Shown piece after piece: positions 1-7,549 of a DNA stretch of 64,000 nucleotides. The notes beneath the pieces are model-generated. The model saw nothing but the letters and a program-made list of their open reading frames with translations. It was not told the DNA's origin and made no database searches. The position numbers and the translations under genes are program-made. How positions within the stretch are numbered: position 1 is the stretch's first letter; each line of letters starts with the position of its first letter. Source of the DNA: Brevibacillus porteri (lineage in GTDB: Bacteria > Bacillota > Bacilli > Brevibacillales > Brevibacillaceae); the NCBI RefSeq assembly GCF_003013475.1, contig NZ_PXZO01000001.1, forward strand, positions 248,001 to 312,000, written 5' to 3'.

Positions 1-534
1 GGCGAAGGCGGAGCGGGTTTTCATATCATCGAAGAACACATGAATCCCCTAGACAAGCTGCTCGGATCAAGCAACCAAACGATCGCCATCGATGAAGTTC
101 TGAGCATCATAGGGGATCAAACCGTAGATGACATCATGGTCATGGAGTATTTGGATGATTGGGAATACAGTATTGATTGCCTGGCAACAGAAGAGGAGTT
201 AATTGCGATCGTACCACGGAAAAAAGTAGAAGGACGTATTCGTCTGCTAGAGGATAATCAAGCACTTATAGATCTGGCAAAAGCAGTCCATGAACAGCTG
301 CGACTTCCTTACCTTTTCAACGTTCAAGTAAAGTACAAAAATGGTGTGCCCAAATTATTAGAGATTAATCCGCGAGCGTCAGGCGGTTTGCATTCTTCAT
401 GCTTATCAGGTGTGAACTTCCCTTATCTTGCTGTGAAACTTCTACTGTCGGGGAAGGTTGAGGTAGCTGCACCAAAATTCGGGGTGTATGCGACTCATAT
501 TGAAAAAGAGATTGTATTACGACAATTGTTATAG
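1..534 (+). CDS. ATP-grasp family protein, C-terminal part (5' end outside window)
   Basis: The reading frame is open from base 1 and ends at the stop at 532-534, giving 177 visible residues of a longer protein. It has the features of the ATP-binding half of a carbamoyl-phosphate-synthase-like ATP-grasp enzyme: the acidic stretch VMEYLDDWEYSIDC, and the metal-binding segment LEINPRASGGLH with the Glu and Asn that coordinate Mg in this fold. ATP-grasp enzymes join a carboxylate to an amine or thiol using ATP. The substrate cannot be told from this fragment. An ATG at 40 is only an internal methionine. A bidirectional terminator follows. Confidence 0.75.
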   Translation, partial: GEGGAGFHIIEEHMNPLDKLLGSSNQTIAIDEVLSIIGDQTVDDIMVMEYLDDWEYSIDCLATEEELIAIVPRKKVEGRIRLLEDNQALIDLAKAVHEQLRLPYLFNVQVKYKNGVPKLLEINPRASGGLHSSCLSGVNFPYLAVKLLLSGKVEVAAPKFGVYATHIEKEIVLRQLL

Positions 535-593
535 AGAAAACTAACAAAGTGGAGAGTCTACATCCGTCCCATCCCTCAGTTGTGAACATAATA

Positions 594-634
594 AAAGCCG
601 CTCGGGTATGATATTGACCCGGCGGCCTTTGTTT
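594..634. terminator. Bidirectional rho-independent terminator
   Basis: GC-rich hairpin (GCCGCTCGGG pairing with CCCGGCGGC around a loop of about 11 bases), A-rich before it and T-rich after it. It lies between the convergent ATP-grasp and aminotransferase genes and can serve both. Confidence 0.75.
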
Positions 635-1861
635 TTAGCTATGATAAATATCTAAAGCAGCTTGTACAGCCCGTCCTGCATGCACACGCGCTCCATGTCG
701 GATGAGAACCGCTTCCAACGCCCCTAGCACATGCAAAATATTTTTCTTCCGGCAGCTGTAGCCCATTGTGCCAATCCGCCAGATTGTCCCTTTTAGCGGC
801 CCAAAGGAACTGGCAATTTCAATATGAAAATCCTCGAGCAGCATAGCGCGGACTGACTCTCCGTCCAGTCCCTCAGGAATTTTGATGCAGGTTACGACGG
901 GAAGCTTGCAAGCCGGATCGCCGTAGAGCTGCAATCCCATCGCCAATACACCAGCGACCAAGGCTTGTTCATGCAAGCGATGTCTGGCGAATCTTGCTGC
1001 CAGACCTTCCGTGAGGGCAATGCGCACTCCCTCGCGCAAGGCGTATAGCATCGTTGTCGCCTCCGTATGGTGGTTCAGCCGTGCAGGTCCCCAGTAATCC
1101 ATGAGCTGGCTCAAGTCAAAATAGTTGCTGCGGATTGTTCGGGTTTGAGCAGATTTTGGAGTAGAGGGATCAGCGAGTCCACGCTCGATCTTTTTCCGCT
1201 GGAGCAAGAGCGCTTCGACACGAGAATTAAACGTGATAGGAGCCATCCCAGAGGGGACAGACAAGCATTTTTGCGTGCCGCCAATGCATGCGTCGATATA
1301 CCAATCGTCTACCTTCACTTCTGTCCCGCCGATCGAAGCGACAGCATCGACGACAAATAGGACATCCATCCGGCGGCAAGCTTCTCCGATTTCCTTCAAA
1401 GGCTGAACGCATCCGGTGGATGTTTCGCCGTGAACCATTGCTACGATTTTCGGCTGAACTCGCTCGATTTCGGCAATGACGTCCTGCGGTTCAAAGACAC
1501 TTCCCCAGCGCGTTTCCATCGTAATTACATCTGCTCCGTACCTTTCCGCAATCTCCGTGAGCAAGTGCCCGAAGCGTCCATAAATGGGCACAAGCACCCG
1601 ATCGCCTGGTTCGATTATGCTACACAAAACGGCCTCAATGCCCGCCCGGGAAGTTCCGTCAATAGGGAATGCCCAATGATTGGATGTCTGAAACAATTTC
1701 CGAAGCATTTCCATTGTTTCGTTCATAATGTTCGTGAATTCTGGATCGAATTGTCCCAAAATGGGTGAACCCATCATGCGAAGAACACTAGGCTCGGCCT
1801 CGACGGGCCCTGGCGTCATGATCGTCCGTTGTGAGGTGGTCAGTTCTTTGTATGCACACAT
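635..1861 (-). CDS. pucG: PucG-type class V aminotransferase ((S)-ureidoglycine/alanine-glyoxylate aminotransferase family)
   Basis: A 408-residue pyridoxal-phosphate enzyme of aminotransferase class V. The N-terminus TIMTPGPVEAEPSVLRMMGSP and the motifs FPIDGTSRAGIEA, HGETSTG, VVDAVASIGG and GGTQKCLSVPSG (Schiff-base lysine in the last) closely match my recollection of Bacillus subtilis PucG, which transfers an amino group from (S)-ureidoglycine to glyoxylate in purine breakdown. The length fits (about 416 in B. subtilis). The ATG at 1861 has GGGGGAG five bases upstream. No other purine-degradation gene is nearby, so a more general alanine-glyoxylate aminotransferase role is possible. Confidence 0.85.
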   Translation of the reverse strand: MCAYKELTTSQRTIMTPGPVEAEPSVLRMMGSPILGQFDPEFTNIMNETMEMLRKLFQTSNHWAFPIDGTSRAGIEAVLCSIIEPGDRVLVPIYGRFGHLLTEIAERYGADVITMETRWGSVFEPQDVIAEIERVQPKIVAMVHGETSTGCVQPLKEIGEACRRMDVLFVVDAVASIGGTEVKVDDWYIDACIGGTQKCLSVPSGMAPITFNSRVEALLLQRKKIERGLADPSTPKSAQTRTIRSNYFDLSQLMDYWGPARLNHHTEATTMLYALREGVRIALTEGLAARFARHRLHEQALVAGVLAMGLQLYGDPACKLPVVTCIKIPEGLDGESVRAMLLEDFHIEIASSFGPLKGTIWRIGTMGYSCRKKNILHVLGALEAVLIRHGARVHAGRAVQAALDIYHS

Positions 1862-1889
1862 AAGCGCTCCCCCAGCTCTTTCTATATTA

Positions 1890-1929
1890 ACGGCCGCTTT
1901 TCCGATTCATCACCGGAAAAAACGGCCGT
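1890..1929. terminator. Inverted repeat, probable terminator of the AI-2E-family gene
   Basis: ACGGCCG at 1890 pairs with CGGCCGT ending at 1929, with an A/T-rich middle part of the stem and CCG/CGG at the top. It sits just downstream of the membrane protein gene on the minus strand and upstream of the PucG-like gene. The following T-run is poor, so it could instead be a regulatory hairpin. Confidence 0.4.
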
Positions 1930-1953
1930 AGCACTACCTATCTTTTGTGCCCT

Positions 1954-2985
1954 TCAAAAATCTATTTTGAAATTCAAGAATCCAGCTTTCCGCAGCGCCT
2001 CATAGATGATGACGAGCGCTGGACCGAGTATCAGCCCGAAAAATCCCATCACCTGAAATCCGAGGAACAAGCTGACAAGAGCGGCAAGAGCACTAATTCC
2101 CAGATTAGATGCGAGTACCTTTGGCTCAATAATGCGGCGGACGACCGTAATCACGAGGAAGATGACGATCAGGCCGATTGCCAAAGAAGAGTTGCCCATC
2201 AAGAAGTTGTATATGGCCCATGGAACGAGGAACGAGCCTGCGCCCAATATGGGGAGAATATCGACGAAAACAATCATGAGCGAAATGACGGCTGCATACT
2301 TGACCTGCAAAATGAGCAATCCCAAAAAGGACAGCGTGAACGTCATCAGGCTCAAGATGATTTGGGCACGTAGAAATCCAACGGTGGCACGGTTTAATTG
2401 AGAGATAACCACCTCAACCTTTTCACGAGCAGATACCGTGAACATTCTCATGAAGCCCGCACGCAATTTCGGTAAATCGAGACTGATCAAAAACAAGGCA
2501 ACCAAGTAAATAATCGTGGAGATCAAAAAGCCCGGAACGATGGCTGCCACACCGAGAATACCTTTGGCAACCGTGGAGGCTGAAGTAAGTGCCCAGCTTT
2601 TGAGACCAGCGAAGACACTCTGGATTTCCGAGACGGTTTCGGCAGGTAGCGACTCATAGTAAGTTTCCCAGCTCATCAAATAGGATTCGACCAACTCGAA
2701 AATATGCTGCGAAAAAGCTGGTAATCGCTGAGCCAAATCAATTCCCTGAATCACGATCTGCGTACCGATCCAGTACAGCACGATTCCAAAAGAAATGAGG
2801 AACAGGAAAAAGGATGCGATTACCGCACTCATCCGATTCATTCGTAGTCTTTTGATAAGAAACAAGACGAGCGGCTCAACCAGAATTGCTGTTAACAGTG
2901 CTAACAAAAAGGGAACGGAGTAAGGTAAAAGAAACAACCCGACCGCCAGAACCAGTAGCAGGATGATCATTTTCCGAATCGTCAT
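1954..2985 (-). CDS. AI-2E family transporter (YtvI/PerM-like membrane protein)
   Basis: A 343-residue polytopic membrane protein with about seven or eight hydrophobic segments. It has a central soluble stretch (about residues 75-145), and GAGSFLVPWAIYNFLMG plus ILGPALVIIYEALRK near the C-terminus are typical of the AI-2E/UPF0118 family. Characterised members include the autoinducer-2 exporter TqsA and Na+/H+ antiporters; in Bacillus, YtvI is a sporulation-expressed member. The substrate is not deducible. The ATG at 2985 is followed at once by the first transmembrane helix. It is transcribed alone, divergently from the glutamate symporter gene. Confidence 0.8.
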   Translation of the reverse strand: MTIRKMIILLLVLAVGLFLLPYSVPFLLALLTAILVEPLVLFLIKRLRMNRMSAVIASFFLFLISFGIVLYWIGTQIVIQGIDLAQRLPAFSQHIFELVESYLMSWETYYESLPAETVSEIQSVFAGLKSWALTSASTVAKGILGVAAIVPGFLISTIIYLVALFLISLDLPKLRAGFMRMFTVSAREKVEVVISQLNRATVGFLRAQIILSLMTFTLSFLGLLILQVKYAAVISLMIVFVDILPILGAGSFLVPWAIYNFLMGNSSLAIGLIVIFLVITVVRRIIEPKVLASNLGISALAALVSLFLGFQVMGFFGLILGPALVIIYEALRKAGFLNFKIDF

Positions 2986-3249
2986 GACTGCGCTCCATTC
3001 TTTAATGAAGAATCGCTGAAAATTGATTCCCTTATTTTATCATTTTTCCAGAAGCGAACACAATGAGCCCAGTAATATCGCGATTCGATAGCATATTATC
3101 AGAAAAAATAAAGAAATGAAAAGAATATAAAAAAGGGGAAAACACAAAAAGTCATGATATGATTCTCATCTATATACCACACAAGTTTGATGCGTGTAAG
3201 CATATCGACTTGAGAGTCACATCTTAATCTTTCATAGCGAGGTGTCAGA

Positions 3250-4524
3250 ATGAAGCGGTTTGGATTAGCGATGCAGATTGTCGTCGGTCTCATTCTGGGT
3301 ATCCTGGTGGGTGCTATTTTTTATGGCAACCCGGCAGTGGCGACCTATTTACAGCCTATCGGTGATATTTTTCTCCGATTGATTAAAATGATTGTCGTTC
3401 CGATCGTTGTTGCCACACTTATTGTGGGCGTAGCAGGCGTAGGTGACATGAAGAAGCTGGGCAAAATCGGTGGTAAGACAATTCTGTATTTTGAAATCGT
3501 TACCACGATTGCCATTATCGTCGGTCTTTTGGCGGCGAACATCTTTCAACCAGGTGTCGGTGTGGATCGAACCCTTCTTACCAAGACCGATATCCACAAG
3601 TATGTAGACACGGCAGAAACGACACAAAGCCACGGTATGGTGGAAACATTCGTCAATATTGTGCCAACCAATGTGTTTGATTCGTTGGCTCGTGGCGACA
3701 TGTTAGCCATTATTTTCTTCTCCGTTCTGTTTGGACTTGGTGTAGCAGCAGCAGGAGAAAAAGGAAGGCCCGTTCTCAACTTCTTCAATGGGGTTGCAGA
3801 CGCGATGTTCTGGGTTGTAAACACAATCATGCGTTTTGCTCCGTTTGGTGTTTTTGCACTGATTGGTGTTACCGTTTCCAAGTTTGGTTTGTCATCGCTC
3901 ATTCCATTGGGCAAACTGGTTATTTTGGTTCACTTTGCCATGTTGTTCTTCATTTTGGTGGTATTGGGCATCATCGCACGTATCAGCGGAGTCAAAATCA
4001 CTTCCATTCTGCGTGTACTGAAGGACGAGCTGTTGTTGGCTTACTCCACTTCCAGCTCCGAGACTGTACTGCCTAAAATTATGGAAAAAATGGAGAAAAT
4101 GGGCTGTCCGAAGGCGATCACGTCTTTTGTTATTCCGACAGGCTACTCCTTCAACCTGGATGGTTCCACACTGTACCAAGCACTGGCTGCTCTGTTCATT
4201 GCGCAAATGTATGGTATTCACATGCCAATTAGCACACAGATCACGCTGATGCTCGTACTGATGGTTACGTCCAAAGGGATCGCTGGTGTACCAGGAGTAT
4301 CGTTCGTAGTACTGTTGGCTACGCTCGGCTCTGTAGGTCTCCCAGTAGAAGGTCTTGCTTTCATCGCCGGTGTAGACCGTTTGATGGATATGGCTCGTAC
4401 AGTTGTTAACGTAGTAGGTAATGCGTTGGCAGCAATCGTGATCTCTCGTTGGGAAGGTCAGTTCGACAAAAAGAAAGCAGACGATTATGTTCAGGCAGTA
4501 AAAGCCGATCCGACTGCTGCTTAA
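3250..4524 (+). CDS. gltP: Proton/sodium-glutamate (aspartate) symporter, DAACS family
   Basis: A 424-residue dicarboxylate/amino acid:cation symporter. Diagnostic elements are the serine-rich re-entrant loop STSSSETVLPKIMEKMEKMG (about residues 270-290), the NLDGSTLYQALAALFIAQ motif that binds cation and substrate, and the RTVVNVVGNALAAIV helix with its conserved Arg and Asn. The family imports glutamate and aspartate with Na+ or H+. GltP and GltT of Bacillus are close in sequence, so the symbol is a best guess. It is monocistronic, with an AT-rich upstream region and a strong terminator after it. The start ATG follows a GAGGTG ribosome site. Confidence 0.88.
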   Translation: MKRFGLAMQIVVGLILGILVGAIFYGNPAVATYLQPIGDIFLRLIKMIVVPIVVATLIVGVAGVGDMKKLGKIGGKTILYFEIVTTIAIIVGLLAANIFQPGVGVDRTLLTKTDIHKYVDTAETTQSHGMVETFVNIVPTNVFDSLARGDMLAIIFFSVLFGLGVAAAGEKGRPVLNFFNGVADAMFWVVNTIMRFAPFGVFALIGVTVSKFGLSSLIPLGKLVILVHFAMLFFILVVLGIIARISGVKITSILRVLKDELLLAYSTSSSETVLPKIMEKMEKMGCPKAITSFVIPTGYSFNLDGSTLYQALAALFIAQMYGIHMPISTQITLMLVLMVTSKGIAGVPGVSFVVLLATLGSVGLPVEGLAFIAGVDRLMDMARTVVNVVGNALAAIVISRWEGQFDKKKADDYVQAVKADPTAA

Positions 4525-4548
4525 TAGAAGCAACAAAAAGTCTTTAAG

Positions 4549-4587
4549 AAGCCTCCTGTCAGAATGAGCTGGCAGGGGGCTTTTTTG
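4549..4587 (+). terminator. Rho-independent terminator of the glutamate symporter gene
   Basis: Stem GCCTCCTGTCAG with CTGGCAGGGGGC, followed by six T residues, 25 bases after the stop codon. Confidence 0.9.
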
Positions 4588-4617
4588 CATTTGGTTAAAA
4601 AAGTGGCTTTGGTGGTG

Positions 4618-4817
4618 GAAGAAGCGCATTTCCAGTCTACGCTTCGGCCTCCGCCCCTCAAGGGGTATAACTGTCCGCTTCGTAATAAATGGCGGGAGCG
4701 CTTCAAACCTGAAAATGCTAAAGCGTTTTTGTATGTGATAAAAGCTGAAAACCCCCGCCATTTATTCCTACGCTGGGGCGGGCTCCAGAGGCGCTTGGAC
4801 TGGAAATGCGCTTCTTC
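4618..4817. repeat. Nested 200-bp palindromic element
   Basis: Perfect 20-bp outer inverted repeats lie at 4618-4637 (GAAGAAGCGCATTTCCAGTC) and 4798-4817. Inside them is a second perfect 13-bp pair, AATAAATGGCGGG at 4684-4696 and its complement at 4754-4766. GC-rich tracts (CCTCCGCCCC / GGGGCGGGCTCC) also face each other. No protein of credible composition is encoded. The nested arms suggest a MITE-like or extragenic palindromic repeat. A shorter relative lies at 13324-13402. Confidence 0.7.
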
Positions 4818-4959
4818 TACGTGTACAGAGATAACAAATTTTTAGACTGATTAATAGAGTATTAGACTAGCAGTTTAGAACAATGAACCAAAAAAGGGGA
4901 ATTGAATATTTTACCGAATATCGAACATTTGGGGGAAACTACTTAAAAGGGGTATTTTA

Positions 4960-5439
4960 TTGAAGAACTATGAAATTAAGAGAGCGACCTTGGATGAAAA
5001 GGAAACACTCAGCAACCTTTTGCAATTCTATATTTACGATTTCTCTGAGTTTATGGATCTGCAGATTGAAGATAACGGGAAATTTGGTGAATATCCGTTA
5101 AACGAATACTGGACAGATTGTTCTAGGTTTCCATATTTAATATCGCTAAATGAGAAAATTGCTGGTTTCGTCTTGGTCAAATTGATAAATAGAGATGAAG
5201 ATGACTCATACTACTCGATTGCTGAGTTTTTTATTATGAAAAGATTTCGGAGGTCAGGGTTAGGTAAACAAGTTGCTAAAGATATATTTAATATGCATAA
5301 GGGACCATGGGAAGTATACCAAATAGATAGTAACGAGCCGGCACAACATTTTTGGAAAAAAACAATTGAGGAATACACTGGAGGCAAATTTACTGAGCGA
5401 ATAGAAATTGGAAGAAAGACACAAGTGTTTGTTAGTTAA
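4960..5439 (+). CDS. GNAT family N-acetyltransferase
   Basis: A 159-residue GNAT acetyltransferase. The acetyl-CoA loop is RRSGLGKQVAKDIF (around residue 100), after a beta strand YYSIAEFFIMKRF, and the C-terminal part holds the NEPAQHFWKK segment typical of the fold. The substrate is unknown. The TTG start at 4960 is supported by an AAAAGGGG ribosome site eight bases upstream. The gene is AT-rich and stands alone between the palindromic element and a terminator-like hairpin, in a stretch that otherwise holds broken genes. Confidence 0.8.
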   Translation: MKNYEIKRATLDEKETLSNLLQFYIYDFSEFMDLQIEDNGKFGEYPLNEYWTDCSRFPYLISLNEKIAGFVLVKLINRDEDDSYYSIAEFFIMKRFRRSGLGKQVAKDIFNMHKGPWEVYQIDSNEPAQHFWKKTIEEYTGGKFTERIEIGRKTQVFVS

Positions 5440-5510
5440 TTACTCGGGTTAAAGCAGTGAGGTAGGATTACGCTAACGGGTTCGTTATTTCAGCTTTGCT
5501 GTGATTTACG

Positions 5511-5551
5511 AAAAGCGATCCCCTTGTAGAGAAAGGGAGAGCTCGCTTTTT
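5511..5551 (+). terminator. Rho-independent terminator
   Basis: Outer stem AAAAGCGA/TCGCTTTTT with an inner CCCTT/AAGGG stem, then T residues. It lies about 70 bases after the GNAT stop codon. The bases between the stop codon and the hairpin hold nothing recognisable except the short motif GCTAACGGGTTCGTTA (5472-5487). Confidence 0.65.
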
Positions 5552-5648
5552 ATGCAACGAATTGCTTAGCGTACGTTTTCCGCGTTTTGTCGGCGGTACC
5601 CCAATATTAAAGAAATTATCTTAGGTGGTCTCAAGGAGGAATACATGA

Positions 5649-5717
5649 ATGATATATGCTGTTAGACATGGACAAACAGAATTAAATAGAGAAGGGAGAT
5701 TACACCATGTCGGATGA
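5649..5717 (+). pseudogene. Histidine phosphatase (phosphoglycerate mutase-like) N-terminal stub
   Basis: A perfect ribosome site (AAGGAGGA, 5633-5640) precedes an ATG that encodes MIYAVRHGQTELNREGRL. This is the catalytic RHG start of a phosphoglycerate-mutase-superfamily histidine phosphatase. After 18 residues the family sequence ends at the border of GC-rich DNA and the frame stops at 5717. The other 170 or so residues of such a protein are not found anywhere downstream. It is a truncated gene whose translation signals remain and now overlap the start of the acetyltransferase. Confidence 0.75.
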
Positions 5718-6243
5718 GATCACAGTGCACCCCTTCACCTGGCCACCTGCCCCGATCAAGACCGAGCGGCTCGTGCTCCGCCAGTCCAAGGCCCGGGACC
5801 GTGCGGCGCTGATCGACCTCTTCGCCTCACCAGAGGTGGGCAACTACGTCGGCGGCTCCCGACCGCGTGACGAGCTCGAGCGCGCGCTGCCCGAAGTGCC
5901 CGGGCAGCGCCTCGGCTTCTTCGTGGTAGAGCTCAACGGAACAACGATCGGCATGATCACGCTCGATCGGCGCGACCCGGAGCGTAAGGGTCACATCCGT
6001 CCAGAGGGCGGGGAGCCCGAGCTCGGTTACATGTTCCTACCGCAGGCGTGGGGACACGGGTACGCCACCGAGGCGTGCGCAGCGGCGCTCGACTGGTTCG
6101 CCGACGCGCATCCCGGCGAGCCGGTGGTGCTCTCCACCCAGACCGCCAACGAGGCCTCGATGCGCGTCGCGGTGAAGCGGTTCGAGGACTACGGCACCGA
6201 ACAGTGGCTCGGCGTATGGTACCCGGGCACGCCGTCCGATTGA
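5707..6243 (+). CDS. GNAT acetyltransferase of high-GC (actinobacterial-like) origin, probably defective
   Basis: 178 residues of RimJ/RimL-type GNAT: TERLVLRQSKARDRAAL at the start, GEPELGYMFLPQAWGHGYATEACAAALDWF as the acetyl-CoA region, and EQWLGVWYPG at the end. Codon use is strongly G/C at third positions, unlike every neighbour, and GC-rich DNA continues to about 6335, so the segment was acquired from a high-GC donor. In relatives NEASMR is followed by a lysine-leucine-glycine-phenylalanine segment before the last strands; here NEASMRVAVKRFEDYG runs straight on, as if about eight residues were lost. That would remove part of the fold core. The ATG at 5707 uses AGGGAG of the truncated phosphatase gene. 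Confidence 0.7.
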   Translation: MSDEITVHPFTWPPAPIKTERLVLRQSKARDRAALIDLFASPEVGNYVGGSRPRDELERALPEVPGQRLGFFVVELNGTTIGMITLDRRDPERKGHIRPEGGEPELGYMFLPQAWGHGYATEACAAALDWFADAHPGEPVVLSTQTANEASMRVAVKRFEDYGTEQWLGVWYPGTPSD

Positions 6244-6620
6244 GCTCATGCCCGACAGCGCGACGGCTCGCCGAGGCCACCGATCGGCCGTCTTGCCCTG
6301 ATCGAATGGCTAGCGTGGAGCTGTCGCAAGGACAGATCCTATTTGATGTATTGAAGTAATGGGCAGGATAGTTGAGCAACGCTCCTCGAGTGTACGGCTT
6401 GTAAAGGATCAGGATACCTACAAAAGCGACAGGTATTGCTAAGCACGCAGGGGGAAACTTACGTAAATAGGTAGAAGGGATTGATTTTCTGCTAACGAAT
6501 GAAAATTTTGTTTAAAAATGGGTATAGTGGGATTTTATACTTTCCTTTTTAATTTCATGTATGATAAATAGGAAGAATATTGCGCTTTTATTTCGTTAAA
6601 CAATATTTAAGGGGGAAAAG
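6244..6620. other. Gene-free stretch with end of GC-rich insert
   Basis: Bases up to about 6335 keep the high GC of the foreign acetyltransferase and include a GC-rich inverted repeat (GACGGC...GCCGTC, about 6260-6291) that may be the donor terminator. From about 6340 the DNA is AT-rich host-like sequence with no ORF. The last 100 bases probably hold the promoter of the uridine kinase-like gene. Confidence 0.45.
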
Positions 6621-7280
6621 ATGGATAAGTTATTACAAGATATCATAAATTGGATCAAAATGGCGGATGATCAGATTATTGTTGGTGTTTCAGGACATGG
6701 AGCTGCTGGAAAAACAACGTTTACCAAGAGGCTCGTAAACCTACTAAATCAAAATGAAGTGAATTACATTAATACAGATTCGTATATTGTTAGTTCGAAC
6801 ATACGAAAGCATACAATTATCGACTATACATATCAAAACGAAAATCACCATTATAAAATGACTGCTTGTCATCCATCAGCACATCATTTGCCTTCTTTAG
6901 AAAGAGATGTTCAGATGGTTAGAGACGGTTTAGATTTATATACGATAGATGCTCATTATGTGAAGAGCGAGTTAATCTCTTCAAAAAACAAAGTAACGAT
7001 TTTTGAAGGAATGAGTGTTGCATTTATTAATCCCGATTTATTTGATTTAAAAATTTACTTTTATACAGATGGTTAAACGGAATTAAAGAGAAGATTGAGC
7101 CGTGATATTGTTGAAAGAGGAACCGATATCAACTATTTAAAGCAGTCACATGAAGAACGTCGGATTCAGTACGAAGTGTTTATGCATCCGTACAGTCAGC
7201 GGTTTGATATTATTATCAAAGCTTCTGATGAAGGATTATGTCTAGAAAAAAATACATTTGATTTTAAATTATTCAGCTAA
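6621..7280 (+). pseudogene. Uridine kinase-like P-loop kinase, interrupted by an in-frame TAA
   Basis: Reading through one stop codon (TAA, 7074-7076) gives a 219-residue uridine kinase-family protein. The P-loop is GVSGHGAAGKTTF (residues 22-34), a NTDSY segment fits the Walker B/substrate region, and the frame continues after the stop as TELKRRLSRDIVERG, the expected lid segment with conserved arginines, to a natural end at 7280. The stop replaces one codon between DG and TELKRR; AAA to TAA would explain it by one change. The first piece (151 residues) retains the P-loop but not the lid. A strong GGGGG ribosome site precedes the ATG. A sequencing error is possible. Confidence 0.75.
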
Positions 7281-7342
7281 CGGGATCGATAGTTAAAATG
7301 AGTCAGTCTAAAACTAATTTTCAAATATCTAGTGATATAGAA

Positions 7343-7391
7343 GACCGGAACTCCTTGTACCATAAGGGGTTCCGGTCTAATACTTTATTTT
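7343..7391 (+). terminator. Rho-independent terminator
   Basis: Fourteen-base stem GACCGGAACTCCTT / AAGGGGTTCCGGTC with a seven-base loop, followed by a T-rich tract. It closes the uridine kinase-like pseudogene transcript. Confidence 0.8.
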
Positions 7392-7442
7392 CACTGAACA
7401 CAACGTAGCTTTTTGGATAACAACCTACTCTGATTTTATTAG

Positions 7443-7471
7443 TTGACACCAAAAACAGGAAAGAGTAATAT
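7443..7471 (+). promoter_or_regulatory. Sigma-A promoter of the NAD salvage operon
   Basis: TTGACA at 7443-7448 and TAATAT at 7466-7471 with a 17-base spacer, about 80 bases before the regulator ATG. Confidence 0.7.
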
Positions 7472-7490
7472 GATACCAACAACTTGATAA

Positions 7491-7503
7491 TAACAATATG
7501 TTA
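7491..7503. promoter_or_regulatory. Palindrome near the NAD operon transcription start (candidate NrtR operator)
   Basis: TAACA-ATA-TGTTA, a perfect inverted repeat about 20 bases after the -10 box. Its position suits repression by the NrtR-like product of the first gene. It is short and AT-rich, so chance cannot be excluded. Confidence 0.35.
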
Positions 7504-7549
7504 ATAACAAAAAGACAACAACAATTCAGCAACTAAAAGAGGCGATTGC

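Noticed and set aside
1945..2373. 142-codon plus-strand ORF opposite the AI-2E family gene
   Set aside because: Antisense shadow of a clearly conserved membrane protein; composition dominated by Asp/Glu/Arg typical of such shadows.
3892..4761. 289-codon minus-strand ORF over the glutamate symporter
   Set aside because: Antisense of a well-supported gene and runs through its terminator and the palindromic repeat.
4618..4817. CRISPR array or insertion sequence
   Set aside because: There are only single inverted repeats without regular spacers and no transposase reading frame.
4564..4845. 93-codon ORF through the nested palindrome
   Set aside because: Begins inside a terminator and is a by-product of the repeat arms; no protein-like composition.
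5472..7291. Integron-type attC sites behind accessory genes
   Set aside because: The repeated motif lacks the paired core and inverse-core structure of attC and there is no integrase gene in the window.
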